From: Flavobacterium sp. 1355
GTDB taxonomy: Bacteria > Bacteroidota > Bacteroidia > Flavobacteriales > Flavobacteriaceae
Assembly (NCBI RefSeq): GCF_017833415.1
Contig: NZ_JAFICC010000010.1
Coordinates: forward strand, 62,001-126,000
Length of the DNA stretch: 64,000 nucleotides
Reading direction: 5' to 3'
Shown in pieces: positions 8,731 to 18,783 of this stretch. The translations under genes were made by a program, and so were the position numbers. Position 1 is the stretch's first letter. Each line of letters opens with the position of its first letter. A model generated the notes under the pieces. That model was not told the DNA's origin. It worked only from the letters and a program-made list of their open reading frames with translations, and searched no databases.

Positions 8731-11610
8731 ATGAAAATAAGAAAATCATATTTTATTATTATTTTTTTTACATTATTCACAATAAGCTTTTTTGGGCAAG
8801 TTAAAAGCATAGGACTTCCGGATGTAAGAAATTACAAGCGAAATGAATACAAAGGAGGAACTCAAAATTGGAATATTGATCAGGATAGCAATGGAAATTT
8901 ATATTTTGCGAATAATAATGGCCTTTTACAATTTGATGGTGCTTCATGGAGAAAGTACCCTCTTCCGAATCTTACTTCCGTACGATGTATAAAAATCGAT
9001 AAAACCGGAAAAATTTATGTAGGGGGCTATAATGAATTTGGGTATTTTAAAAGTAATGAAAAGGGAAAACTCGAGTATACATCATTAGCTAAAAAGGTTG
9101 ATAAAAATAAGATTAAGATTATTGATTTTATTTGGAAGATTCATTCAGTTAACGATTTAACCGTCTTTCAATCTTTTGCAAGAGCTTATATTTTCAAAAA
9201 AGGGAAACTTTTTATTTTAAAAGCACCTAAGCGATTTCAATTTTCATTTACTGTAAATAACAAATTGTATTTTCAGGATATCGGAAAAGGTATCTTAGAG
9301 TACCGTAATGGAAAATTATATAGCTTGCCAAATACTAAGGAGTTAAATAATACTGAAATATGGGCAATGTATTCTTTAGGAACAAACAAAATATTAATTG
9401 TAACCCTTGACAGAGGACTTTTCATATACGACCAGAATACTATAAAGCCATGGAATACGGAAGCGAACAATTTTGTCAAAAAAAATAATTCCTTAGGTGC
9501 TGTTGTGATTAAGGACAGTTTTATAGTTTTAAATTCAGTACTGGACGGTATTGCTATTTGTGATTTTAATGGAAATATAATTCAGCATATCAACAGAAAA
9601 AAAGGCTTACAAAATAATACTGTTCTGACTTCTTTCATTGACAACAAAAACAATCTTTGGTTGGGTCTCGATAACGGTATTGCTTTTGTTAACGAATCTT
9701 CTCCTTTTACTTATTTTGGATTTAGCTATGATATTAGTACCGTTTACGCATCTGTAATCTACGAAGGCAATCTATATGTTGCCACAAATCAGGGTGTGTT
9801 TTATCACGCATGGAACAACAGTACAAATAGTTTTAAAGAAGATGTTTTTAAACTTGTAGAAGGAACAACTGCACAATCATGGAATGTACAGGTTATTGAC
9901 AATCAACTTATATGTGCAAACAATAGAGGTGCACTAATTATAAAAGGCAATAAAGTTGTGGATATTATAGATTCTAAAGGATATTTTGGGTTCAAAAAAA
10001 TCCCAAACAAACCTGGTTATCTTATAGGTTCAAATTATGATGGGTTTGCCATTTTTCAAAAAACAGGAAACGGTTTTAAATTTAAAAATCAAATTATCGG
10101 TTTTGACAAATCCTCCAATAGTTTTGAACTGGACGATGCTTATTTGTGGCTTAAAAAAGATGAATCTATCTACAGAATGTCACTTAATAATGATTTGACA
10201 AGATTTTCATCAATTAAAAAGATAGACCAATTATCTTCTGAATATAAGAACATTGGCAGTCTGCAGAAAATTGACGGCAAAGTATATTTTCAAACCAATA
10301 ATCATTTTTATAAATATTCTAAAGAACAGGATTTGTTTTATGAAGACAAAAATTTATCCAATTTATTCAAAAATATTCCTGTAATAAACAGTCTAAGTCA
10401 AGATTCACAATCAAATCTATGGTATGCTTTTGATGAGTCTCTGGGGGTATTAATGAATAAAAATAAAAAGTATACAAATATTGTTGCTCCCTTTTCTAAT
10501 TTGACCGGAAATTTGGTGAACAATTATTTATCTGTAAATACCATAGATCCTAAAAATATATTTATTGGACTTACTGACGGATTAGCACATTATGATTCTG
10601 AACTTTTAAACAATTTTGTTACTAAACCAAAAGCATTTATTCGTAGTTTTTCATTCCCCGGCGACACAATTGTTTTAGGCAATAGTCAGAATAAAATTGA
10701 AAATATTCGAATTCCTTATTCATCAAATCATGTTCGGTTTACATTTTCATCACCTACTTATGAAAATCTTGAGAATGTTGAATTCTCTTATCAATTAGAA
10801 CCCTTTGACGATAAATGGAGTAATTGGTCTACTATCTCGATTAAAGAGTATACTAATCTTCGTGAAGGAGATTATACTATGAAAGTTAAGGTTAGAAACA
10901 GTTATGGAATTCAATCGGAGCCATCTACACTTTTCTTTACTGTTTCACCACCATGGTATAGGCATTTTTTAGCTTTTATGCTTTATTTCGTTTTAATTAT
11001 TATCGGAATCTATTTTGTTTCAGACAGAATAAAAATGAAGATTCGAAAAAATAAATATTACGAAACAATTGAACAAAGGAGACTTTATCTCGAAAAAGAA
11101 TCAAAAATAAGACAGGAACAATATGATCTTGAAAAAGAAATTGAGAAATTAAAAAATGATAAACTTCAGATAAAAATCCTTGCAAAAGACAAGGAATTGG
11201 TAAACAATTCTCTACAGGTAGTAAAAAAGAATAAAATTTTAAACGGTATAATTCATAAACTAAAAGAGATTGATGTTGAAGCTTTGGATGACTCAACAAA
11301 ATTCCAGGTCAGTAAATTAAACAAAAGCATTGTCAAGGAAGTTAACACGGATAAAAGCTGGAAAGACCTAGAAAAACACATCAAAAACGTACATTTTGAG
11401 TTTCTAAAAAGATTAAAAGAAAAATATCCAACAATTTCGCCCCGAGAGCTCGATTTATCAACCTATCTGTTAATGAATATGTCTACCAAAGAAATTGCCG
11501 AAATCATGAATATTTCGACAGGTGGCGTAGAATTAGCGAGATACCGCCTAAGAAAAAAACTGGGATTAAATAAAAAGGAAAATCTTATTGGCTTTTTAAT
11601 GAGTGTATAG
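8731..11610 (+). CDS. Membrane-anchored Y_Y_Y / LuxR-type transcriptional regulator
   Basis: 959-residue sensor-regulator of the glycan locus. A signal peptide is followed by a long periplasmic region of beta-propeller repeats (motifs such as NLYFANNNGLLQFDG and NLWLGLDNGIAFVNE). Then come a Y_Y_Y domain (about residues 665-740, VEFSYQLEPFDDKWSNWS), one membrane helix (about 743-766), a charged coiled coil (about 775-850), and a C-terminal LuxR/GerE helix-turn-helix (about 903-947, SPRELDLSTYLLMNMSTKEIAEIM). There is no histidine kinase or receiver domain, so the DNA-binding domain is directly tethered to the membrane. The family is known next to flavobacterial utilisation loci. It probably senses an oligosaccharide in the periplasm and activates the divergent susC operon. 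Confidence 0.88.
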   Translation: MKIRKSYFIIIFFTLFTISFFGQVKSIGLPDVRNYKRNEYKGGTQNWNIDQDSNGNLYFANNNGLLQFDGASWRKYPLPNLTSVRCIKIDKTGKIYVGGYNEFGYFKSNEKGKLEYTSLAKKVDKNKIKIIDFIWKIHSVNDLTVFQSFARAYIFKKGKLFILKAPKRFQFSFTVNNKLYFQDIGKGILEYRNGKLYSLPNTKELNNTEIWAMYSLGTNKILIVTLDRGLFIYDQNTIKPWNTEANNFVKKNNSLGAVVIKDSFIVLNSVLDGIAICDFNGNIIQHINRKKGLQNNTVLTSFIDNKNNLWLGLDNGIAFVNESSPFTYFGFSYDISTVYASVIYEGNLYVATNQGVFYHAWNNSTNSFKEDVFKLVEGTTAQSWNVQVIDNQLICANNRGALIIKGNKVVDIIDSKGYFGFKKIPNKPGYLIGSNYDGFAIFQKTGNGFKFKNQIIGFDKSSNSFELDDAYLWLKKDESIYRMSLNNDLTRFSSIKKIDQLSSEYKNIGSLQKIDGKVYFQTNNHFYKYSKEQDLFYEDKNLSNLFKNIPVINSLSQDSQSNLWYAFDESLGVLMNKNKKYTNIVAPFSNLTGNLVNNYLSVNTIDPKNIFIGLTDGLAHYDSELLNNFVTKPKAFIRSFSFPGDTIVLGNSQNKIENIRIPYSSNHVRFTFSSPTYENLENVEFSYQLEPFDDKWSNWSTISIKEYTNLREGDYTMKVKVRNSYGIQSEPSTLFFTVSPPWYRHFLAFMLYFVLIIIGIYFVSDRIKMKIRKNKYYETIEQRRLYLEKESKIRQEQYDLEKEIEKLKNDKLQIKILAKDKELVNNSLQVVKKNKILNGIIHKLKEIDVEALDDSTKFQVSKLNKSIVKEVNTDKSWKDLEKHIKNVHFEFLKRLKEKYPTISPRELDLSTYLLMNMSTKEIAEIMNISTGGVELARYRLRKKLGLNKKENLIGFLMSV

Positions 11611-11618
11611 CCTAAAGA

Positions 11619-11645
11619 AAAGCGCCATCATAATGATGGCGCTTT
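11619..11645. terminator. Bidirectional terminator
   Basis: Perfect 13-bp arms (AAAGCGCCATCAT / ATGATGGCGCTTT) with a one-base centre. T-rich tracts follow on both strands. It sits between the convergent regulator gene and murF and can serve both. Confidence 0.9.
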
Positions 11646-11659
11646 CTTTGTTTTTGATA

Positions 11660-12943
11660 TTAGATATAATCCAGAGTGCGTTCTAATGCCATTCCTCTTG
11701 ATCCCTTTATCAGGATGGTGTTGTCATTAAATTTAATAGTCTTTATATATTCTGCGTATGCATCAAAAGTTTCAAAAAAATAAACATTCTCATTTGATAC
11801 TTTATGCTCATAAAAAGCTTTTCCAATTAAATAACAAACCGATTCGGTTTGATTTAAAACAGAATCAACAATAATTTTATGTTCATGTTTACTTTCATTT
11901 CCAAGTTCGAACATATCCCCCAAAATCATTATTTTATTCAGATTATCCAATTGCATGAAATTTGCAATTGCAACAGCCATACTACTCGGATTTGCATTAT
12001 AAGCGTCTAATATAATATCATTTGAACCTTTTTTGAGCAACTGTGATCTGTTATTTTCAGGTACATACCCTTCTATTGCTGCTTTTATATCAGCATTATT
12101 AACCTGAAAATAAGTACCAATAGCTACTGCAGCATTAATATTGTTTGCATTATAAAGTCCAATCAAATTTGACTTCACACTAAAGCCGCTATAATCAATA
12201 GAAACAAAAGGATTAGCCTGTATATTTGAAATTGTAAGATCTGCCCCGTCTTTTAGAATCCCGAAAGTAAAGGATTTTATATTATTGGATTTTTCAATCT
12301 GAATGGGATCTTCAAGATTTACAAAAGCTGTTTTATTATTCTTTAAAAGATAACTATACATTTCGCTTTTACCTTCAATCACACCTTCAACTCCGCCAAA
12401 ACCCTCTAAATGTGCTTTACCAAAATTTGTAATATATCCGTAATCAGGCTGGGCAATTTCGCACAAAAATTCAATTTCTTTTTTATGATTTGCCCCCATT
12501 TCAACAATTCCAATTTCAGTCTCTTTAGTAAAAGATAACAAGGTCAAAGGAACTCCAATATGATTGTTTAAATTTCCTATTGTTGCCCTGGTATTAAATT
12601 TTTTCGACAAAACTACATTGATAAGTTCTTTTGTAGTTGTTTTACCATTACTGCCTGTTAAGGCAATAATAGGCAGATTTAAATATGTACGATGAAATTT
12701 TGCTAATTCCTGCAATGCTTCAAGACTATTTTCTACTAATATGGTTCTTTCATCAACCATGTACGATTCATTGTCAATAACAACAAATAAAGCCCCCAAA
12801 TCAAGTGCCTGCTGAGCAAAAGTATTTGCATCAAAGTTTTCTCCTTTAATAGCAAAAAACATAGAGCCTGCTTCAATTTTACGGGTATCAATCGAAACAG
12901 ATTTACATTTCAAAAACTGAGTATGAATGTTCTGAATATTCAT
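11660..12943 (-). CDS. murF: UDP-N-acetylmuramoyl-tripeptide--D-alanyl-D-alanine ligase
   Basis: Mur ligase of 427 residues that adds D-Ala-D-Ala to UDP-MurNAc-tripeptide in the cytoplasm, the last soluble step of peptidoglycan precursor synthesis. The N-terminal substrate domain (DTRKIEAGSMFFAIKGENFDAN) is typical of MurF. The ATP loop GSNGKTTTKE begins at residue 97, with NLNNHIGVPLTLL and MGANHKKEIEFL following. The C-terminal ligase domain carries DAYNANPSSM, the MurF-specific motif. It lies downstream of gldJ on the same strand but behind a terminator. Confidence 0.95.
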   Translation of the reverse strand: MNIQNIHTQFLKCKSVSIDTRKIEAGSMFFAIKGENFDANTFAQQALDLGALFVVIDNESYMVDERTILVENSLEALQELAKFHRTYLNLPIIALTGSNGKTTTKELINVVLSKKFNTRATIGNLNNHIGVPLTLLSFTKETEIGIVEMGANHKKEIEFLCEIAQPDYGYITNFGKAHLEGFGGVEGVIEGKSEMYSYLLKNNKTAFVNLEDPIQIEKSNNIKSFTFGILKDGADLTISNIQANPFVSIDYSGFSVKSNLIGLYNANNINAAVAIGTYFQVNNADIKAAIEGYVPENNRSQLLKKGSNDIILDAYNANPSSMAVAIANFMQLDNLNKIMILGDMFELGNESKHEHKIIVDSVLNQTESVCYLIGKAFYEHKVSNENVYFFETFDAYAEYIKTIKFNDNTILIKGSRGMALERTLDYI

Positions 12944-12960
12944 TATTAACTTTTTTAAAA

Positions 12961-12993
12961 AATAAAAGCCCTAACTAAAGGGCTTTTATTGTA
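12961..12993 (-). terminator. Rho-independent terminator of gldJ
   Basis: Arms AAAAGCCCT / AGGGCTTTT at 12964-12987, followed on the minus strand by a T-rich run. It lies immediately after the gldJ stop. Confidence 0.8.
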
Positions 12994-13006
12994 ATTAAAT
13001 ATTTTA

Positions 13007-14698
13007 TTAGTTTCTAGGCGATTTTTTTCTTTCTGTTTTCGCACCTACTCTAGACATAGCACATCTAAATCCGATGTAGTCTGTTGCCATATCCTGAGGG
13101 AAATATCTTCTTTGAGCAGGATCTAACCAGTAAGCTCTGTCTCTCCAAGAACCACCTTTGTATACTCTTACGTTATCATCGATTAGAGTTGTACGTTTGC
13201 TTGAGTTGTCGTATTTTCTGATCATCTTGCCTAAACTATCAGTAGTGATATTATGTTTAGGAGCATTGTACATATTTTGATCTGCTTTTGTTCCAGATTC
13301 TGAATCTCCAAAGTCAAAATATTTAGATGATTGTTTATCCCCATCTCTGTAGTTGATGTTGTCGCTTGTACTGAAATTTGTTCTCAAATATGTTTCTTGC
13401 TCATCAACAGGAACCTGAGCAATTTCACCCGGAAGGTTTCTTGCTACAACTTTACCATTACTTAGAGTATCATATTTGATATTGTCTTTAGTGATAATTT
13501 CAAGTTTACCGTCTTTACCAATTTTATTTTTAGCATATTGATTTCCTCTGTAGTAGTTAAAATCATTAGCTTCATTATCAATTATAGGTCTGTAAACGTC
13601 CGCTACCCATTCTGCAACGTTACCTGCCATATCATACAATCCGAAATCATTTGGAGCATAGCTTTTTACAGCGTTTGTAATATCCGCACCATCATCAGAC
13701 CAACCAGCAATTCCACCGTAATCACCGTTTCCTTGTTTAAAGTTAGCCAATTGATCTCCTTTGTTTTTACGTTTAGAAGAACGTGTATAATCTCCGGACC
13801 AAGGATATTTCTTTTGTCCTTTATATATATTGTATTCTCTTTGTCCAACATCTGCAGCAGCTGCATATTCCCATTCTGCCTCAGTAGGAAGTCTGTATTC
13901 AGGTAAGATTACACCTGAAGAACGTTGTGCGTAAACATTTTTTTCATCTGGAACTACACCATCTTTACCTGCTTTAGGTCTTTTTCCGTTTGGATTTTTC
14001 TTTAATACAATTTCTTCACTTCCTCCGTAAGAAGTAGATGGAGAAGCAAGATAAGCTTCTGTATTAAATAAACTTTCAGCACTTACATCTTGTGTTTTAG
14101 CACCTTTTTTAATGTATCCTTCTTTTTCAAGAACAGCTTCGTTTACACGGTCAGTTCTCCATTTACTAAATTCAACTGCCTGAATCCAGTTAACACCAAC
14201 TACAGGATAGTTAGCATAAGATGGATGTCTTAAATAGTTATTGGTCATCGTTTCGTTATATCCTAAACGATTTCTCCATACAAGAGTATCAGGAGATGCT
14301 CCTTCATATATATTTTTGTAGTTTTCTTCTGTTGGAGGAAAAACTTTCTTTAACCACTCAAGGTATTCCAGATACATACCATTAGTAACTTCAGTTTCAT
14401 CCATGTAGAAAGATTGAACGTGTTGTTGAGTTGGAGTATTATTCCAATCATGCATAACATCATCCTGTACTTTACCCATAGTAAACGTACCTCCTTCAAC
14501 AAAAACTAAACCAGGGCCAGCCTGTTGTTTTTTCCCTGCATTTCTAGCAGAAGTTCCATTCTGACTATCTACATCCCAACCAGTGGCTCTTGAAGCGTGA
14601 GAGGAACTCGATTTTTTGCTACAACTAGCCGTGCCCAACATCAATACCATTGACATCATTAATTGCAAGACTACAATTTTGTTTACTTTCATACTCAT
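13007..14698 (-). CDS. gldJ: Gliding motility lipoprotein GldJ
   Basis: 563-residue lipoprotein required for gliding and type IX secretion in Flavobacterium. A signal peptide ends in LMLGTASC (Cys27 with this start). The body is a formylglycine-generating-enzyme/SUMF1-like fold: GPGLVFVEGGTFTMGK, MDETEVTNGMYLEYLEWL, YRLPTEAEWEYAAAA, DFGLYDMAGNVAEWVADVY and VYKGGSWRDRAYWLDPAQRR. A long insertion of about 60 residues (DGKLEIITKDNIKYD and beyond) precedes the last block. In characterised GldJ the fold is structural, with no oxidase activity. Two ATGs are 6 bp apart (14698 and 14692) and cannot be told apart. It is divergent from porU and next to murF, the order I recall from F. johnsoniae. Confidence 0.93.
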   Translation of the reverse strand: MSMKVNKIVVLQLMMSMVLMLGTASCSKKSSSSHASRATGWDVDSQNGTSARNAGKKQQAGPGLVFVEGGTFTMGKVQDDVMHDWNNTPTQQHVQSFYMDETEVTNGMYLEYLEWLKKVFPPTEENYKNIYEGASPDTLVWRNRLGYNETMTNNYLRHPSYANYPVVGVNWIQAVEFSKWRTDRVNEAVLEKEGYIKKGAKTQDVSAESLFNTEAYLASPSTSYGGSEEIVLKKNPNGKRPKAGKDGVVPDEKNVYAQRSSGVILPEYRLPTEAEWEYAAAADVGQREYNIYKGQKKYPWSGDYTRSSKRKNKGDQLANFKQGNGDYGGIAGWSDDGADITNAVKSYAPNDFGLYDMAGNVAEWVADVYRPIIDNEANDFNYYRGNQYAKNKIGKDGKLEIITKDNIKYDTLSNGKVVARNLPGEIAQVPVDEQETYLRTNFSTSDNINYRDGDKQSSKYFDFGDSESGTKADQNMYNAPKHNITTDSLGKMIRKYDNSSKRTTLIDDNVRVYKGGSWRDRAYWLDPAQRRYFPQDMATDYIGFRCAMSRVGAKTERKKSPRN

Positions 14699-14723
14699 TC
14701 TTAGGTGATAAATTTAGGTGCTG

Positions 14724-14752
14724 CAATATAACAATTAACATTTAATTAGCAA
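14724..14752 (-). promoter_or_regulatory. Possible gldJ promoter
   Basis: On the minus strand a TTG (14750-14752) is followed after 19 bases by TATATTG, one base short of TANNTTTG. It sits about 30 bp before the gldJ ATG. Imperfect, so only a candidate. Confidence 0.35.
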
Positions 14753-14905
14753 CATCTGTTCTAATAATTTTATTTAGCTGTTTTTTACCAGAAAATAACC
14801 TATAGTTACGAACGCAAAAATATACTTTTTATTATTTACTATAACATGAAATACTATATTTTTACTTACTAAAATAATTTAAAAATAATTTCGTATATTA
14901 AGCCT

Positions 14906-17900
14906 ATGAAACAAGCTTTATTTCTATACCTGTTTTTGATCCCTTTCGCTTCATTTTCCCAGATAAATGGCAGCCTGACGCTGGATTGGAAAAGCAAAAA
15001 AGAGATGGCTTTTGGCGACCATAAAATTGTTATTCCTTATTTTTCAGGAAGCACTTTTCGGTTCGATACCAGCAAAAAAAGCATAAGCTTACTGCTCAAC
15101 ACAGGCGAATCTGACTATTCGAACGGCAGTTTTCTTCTGCTAAGCGACATTTTATATGAAACAATTTCGATTATCGAATTGGGCGATTTAACACTTCAAA
15201 ACATACCAAACAAACCAAATGAAACGTTAAAAATTGCTGTAGCAAGGGATAAAAGACAAGCTTTTATTTCTCTTGATCCTATTATTAAGGAAGGAAACAG
15301 TTTTAAACGTATAAAATCATTCTCATATTCCATAAACAATAACACATCAAAAAGCAGCAATTCTTCTGCTTATCAAAAATCGAGTGCTATTTCTAATTCC
15401 GTTTTGGCATCAGGTGACTGGTATAGGTTTTATGTCGAAAAATCAGGGGTTTATAAAATTTCAAAGTCTTTTTTGCAAAGCTTAGGATTGGATGCAGGGA
15501 AATCTGACCCGAGAAGAATCAAAATATATGGAAACGGAGGAAAAATGCTTCCTTTGGCAAATAACATTTATTACCCGGATGATCTAACCGAAAATGCCAT
15601 TCAGATTTTCGGCGAAAGTGACGGCACTTTTGACAATGATGACTACATCTTGTTTTATGCTGAAGGCATTGACAACTGGAATACAGAAAGCCAAACCAAC
15701 ATTAATGCATTTGACACAAAGTCTTACTATTATATTACGATTTCAGGCGGAGACGGAAAACGAATTCCAGTCTTAAACCAGCCAACAAATAACAGTACAC
15801 TGGAGTTAAACACTTACGACGACTATCAATATCATGAAATTGACAAAATAAATATAGCACACACCGGGCGCCAATGGTTTGGGGAAGCGTTCGACATCAA
15901 TACCGAGCAAGAGTTTGAGTTTAATTTTCAAAATATTGACACCTCTGTTCCTGTAAAAATAGAATTAAACGCAATTTCAGCAGCCTTTACTCCTACTTCA
16001 TTTTTAGTTTCTTCTAATGGACAAACTATAGGAACATTAAACTTTCAGACGTTAATTTCTAATTCGAATGTAAAGTTTGATTCAAAAAAACTCCCTCCCA
16101 ACACCATATTCACAGGTGCAGAAAATATAAAAATCAAACTCACATACAATAATAATGGAGTTCCGGGATCAAAAGGCTATCTTGATTATATTAATCTGAT
16201 CGCCAAAAGAAAATTACTGGGAACGGGTAAACAATTTAGGTTTCAATATGACTTGGCCGGTTCAACTGCCGGAACAGTAAATTACACCATCGGGAATGCC
16301 TCTGGGATTTCTCAAATATGGGATATTACAGACCTATATAATGTATCTAAAATTGAAAACACCAATCAGGCAAGTTTTAGCTTCAAAGCTGCACTGGGAG
16401 AAGTACGAAAATACATCGCCATTGATCCGGCTGATTATTTTACACCTTTAAAAGATAATCAAACAAAAATTGCCAATCAGAACCTGAAAGGAACTCTTTT
16501 TAAAAACAATCAAAACTCGTTTCAGGATATTGACTACATAATCATTACACCAAAAAATCTAGCTTCTCAGGCTGAAAATCTGGCCAGCTTTCACCGAAGC
16601 AATTCGAATCTGAATGTAAAAGTTATAACACTGGAAAACATCTATCAGGAGTTTTCATCCGGCAAGCAAGATGTTGCCGCAATCAGAAATTGCATCAGAT
16701 ATATTTATGACAATGCATCTTCACCGGAAAAAAGATTAAAATATATAAACCTATTTGGTGATGCTTCTTATGATTATAAAGACCGCATTCAAAACAATAA
16801 TAACATTGTACCAACCTATCAATCCTTAACCAGCAATACTCTTGGAGAAGGATCTTTTGCATCTGACGACTTTTTTGGGTTGATGGATCCTGACGAAGGA
16901 AATCTAACCTCATATGCCAAAGGAATTGATATTGCGGTAGGAAGAATGCTGGTTTCTGATAATTCTCAGGCTCAGGAAATGGTCAATAAGGTTTTGGAAT
17001 ATCATAATGCAAAATCTTACGGAAACTGGCGAAATAATTTTGTTTTAATTAGTGATGATGCCGATCAAAGTTCAGATGCAAGTTTGCAGTCAAGACAAAA
17101 TACGCTGGCAGACCTTATAACCACAGAAAAACCTTTTTTTAACGTTGAAAAAATATTTCTTGATTCTTATACTCAGGAAGCATCTGCAGGCGGTTCAAGA
17201 TATCCAAAGGCGAGAACAGATATTTTTAATGCTTTCGAAAAAGGTGCTCTGGTATTTAATTATTTAGGACACGGAGGAGAGGACGGCCTGGCAAGTGAGC
17301 GTATTTGGGAAAAATCAGATGGGCAAAATCTAAACAACCAATACAAATATCCTTTATTCATAACTATTACCTGCGAATTTTCGCGCTTTGATGATCCTAC
17401 GAGACCAACGGCCGGCGAATATACTTTTTGGAATCCAAGAGGAGGTGCCATTTCAATGCTTACCACTATTCGTGAAATAGGTCAGTTTAATGCAGAAAAT
17501 TTCAATGACAGCCTAAGCAAAAACTTACTTGCATACGGAAGCAATCAATATACAACTATTGCTGAAGCTTTACGTATTTCAAAAAATGAAAATCCGAGTT
17601 CTGCCAGTAATGTCGTTTTTTACATCGGAGACCCTGCATTGATGTTAGCCATTCCAAAGCCACGAATTAATTTAACAAAAGTTAACGATGTTGTTATTTC
17701 ACAGCCTGTTCCTGATTTTAAATCATTGGCAAAAATTAAGATTACAGGTGAAATTACAGATGAAAATAATACACTTTTAAGCAATTATAATGGCGAATTA
17801 TCAACTTCAATTTTCGATAAAATAATTACAGCTTCAACATTAAACAATGATGGATATAGCCCTGCAATGTCATTCAAAACTCTTGGAGAGACAATCTTTA

Positions 17901-18742
17901 GGGGGAATGCTTCTGTAAAAAACGGGCAGTTTGAATTTAGTTTTGTTGTACCCAGAGACATACGTATTCCTGTTGATAATGGAAAAATTAGTTTTTATTC
18001 TAAAAAAGAAGGCAATCTTGAAAATCAATCTGGTTACAATACTACCATTAAAATAGGAGGTATAAACGAAAGTGCACCTCAGGACAATATAAATCCAAAA
18101 GTGAAGTTATATATGAACGACGAAACATTTGTTTCGGGAGGCATTACAAATAGCTCCCCTTTCTTATTGGCTTTTTTGGAAGATGAAAATGGTATTAATA
18201 CAGCTAGCGGAATTGGTCATGATATTGTAGCCGTTTTAGATGGCGATGTTAGTAATCCTTTCATTTTAAACGATTACTACCAGACTAAGTTAGACGATTA
18301 CACAAATGGAAACTTACGTTTCCCGTTAAGAAATTTAGAAGCAGGATTGCATACAATAAGCTTTACAGCATGGGATGTTTATAATAATCCCGTGACAAGC
18401 GAAATACAATTTATAGTTGTAGGAGATGAATCCCTGACTCTGTCACACGTTCTTAATTATCCGAATCCATTTTCAACCTACACTCAGTTTTGGTTTTCGC
18501 ATAACAGACCTTACGAACCTTTAGATGTTCAGGTTCAGGTAATGACAATTACAGGAAAAGTAGTCTGGACAAAAAATCAGATTGTTACAACCGAGGGTTT
18601 TTTGTCAAGAGAAATAACATGGGACGGAAGAGATGATTTTGGAGACCGAATTGGAAAGGGAGTTTATATCTATAAACTTACAGTAAAATCTAATTTAACA
18701 AATAAAAAAGCAGAAAAATACGAAAAACTTGTAATCTTATAA
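14906..18742 (+). CDS. porU: Type IX secretion system sortase PorU
   Basis: 1278-residue C25 (gingipain-like) cysteine protease of the T9SS. It acts at the outer membrane, removes C-terminal signals from secreted cargo and attaches cargo to the surface. A signal peptide (MKQALFLYLFLIPFASFSQ) starts the chain. The catalytic domain spans about residues 540-920, with the presumed His789 (YLGHGG) and Cys823 (TITCEFSRF). Beta-rich domains follow. The C-terminus (LNYPNPFSTYTQFWF...GKGVYIYKLTVKS...EKYEKLVIL) is a type-A T9SS signal-like domain that PorU keeps. It is followed after 41 bp by porV, its partner in the attachment complex. Confidence 0.94.
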   Translation: MKQALFLYLFLIPFASFSQINGSLTLDWKSKKEMAFGDHKIVIPYFSGSTFRFDTSKKSISLLLNTGESDYSNGSFLLLSDILYETISIIELGDLTLQNIPNKPNETLKIAVARDKRQAFISLDPIIKEGNSFKRIKSFSYSINNNTSKSSNSSAYQKSSAISNSVLASGDWYRFYVEKSGVYKISKSFLQSLGLDAGKSDPRRIKIYGNGGKMLPLANNIYYPDDLTENAIQIFGESDGTFDNDDYILFYAEGIDNWNTESQTNINAFDTKSYYYITISGGDGKRIPVLNQPTNNSTLELNTYDDYQYHEIDKINIAHTGRQWFGEAFDINTEQEFEFNFQNIDTSVPVKIELNAISAAFTPTSFLVSSNGQTIGTLNFQTLISNSNVKFDSKKLPPNTIFTGAENIKIKLTYNNNGVPGSKGYLDYINLIAKRKLLGTGKQFRFQYDLAGSTAGTVNYTIGNASGISQIWDITDLYNVSKIENTNQASFSFKAALGEVRKYIAIDPADYFTPLKDNQTKIANQNLKGTLFKNNQNSFQDIDYIIITPKNLASQAENLASFHRSNSNLNVKVITLENIYQEFSSGKQDVAAIRNCIRYIYDNASSPEKRLKYINLFGDASYDYKDRIQNNNNIVPTYQSLTSNTLGEGSFASDDFFGLMDPDEGNLTSYAKGIDIAVGRMLVSDNSQAQEMVNKVLEYHNAKSYGNWRNNFVLISDDADQSSDASLQSRQNTLADLITTEKPFFNVEKIFLDSYTQEASAGGSRYPKARTDIFNAFEKGALVFNYLGHGGEDGLASERIWEKSDGQNLNNQYKYPLFITITCEFSRFDDPTRPTAGEYTFWNPRGGAISMLTTIREIGQFNAENFNDSLSKNLLAYGSNQYTTIAEALRISKNENPSSASNVVFYIGDPALMLAIPKPRINLTKVNDVVISQPVPDFKSLAKIKITGEITDENNTLLSNYNGELSTSIFDKIITASTLNNDGYSPAMSFKTLGETIFRGNASVKNGQFEFSFVVPRDIRIPVDNGKISFYSKKEGNLENQSGYNTTIKIGGINESAPQDNINPKVKLYMNDETFVSGGITNSSPFLLAFLEDENGINTASGIGHDIVAVLDGDVSNPFILNDYYQTKLDDYTNGNLRFPLRNLEAGLHTISFTAWDVYNNPVTSEIQFIVVGDESLTLSHVLNYPNPFSTYTQFWFSHNRPYEPLDVQVQVMTITGKVVWTKNQIVTTEGFLSREITWDGRDDFGDRIGKGVYIYKLTVKSNLTNKKAEKYEKLVIL

Positions 18743-18783
18743 TAATATATATATTTTTACCTAAAACATATTTAGCCCCATAA

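Noticed and set aside
12964..12987. Hairpin between murF and gldJ as a mobile repeat
   Set aside because: It has the form and position of an ordinary intrinsic terminator and no second copy was seen.
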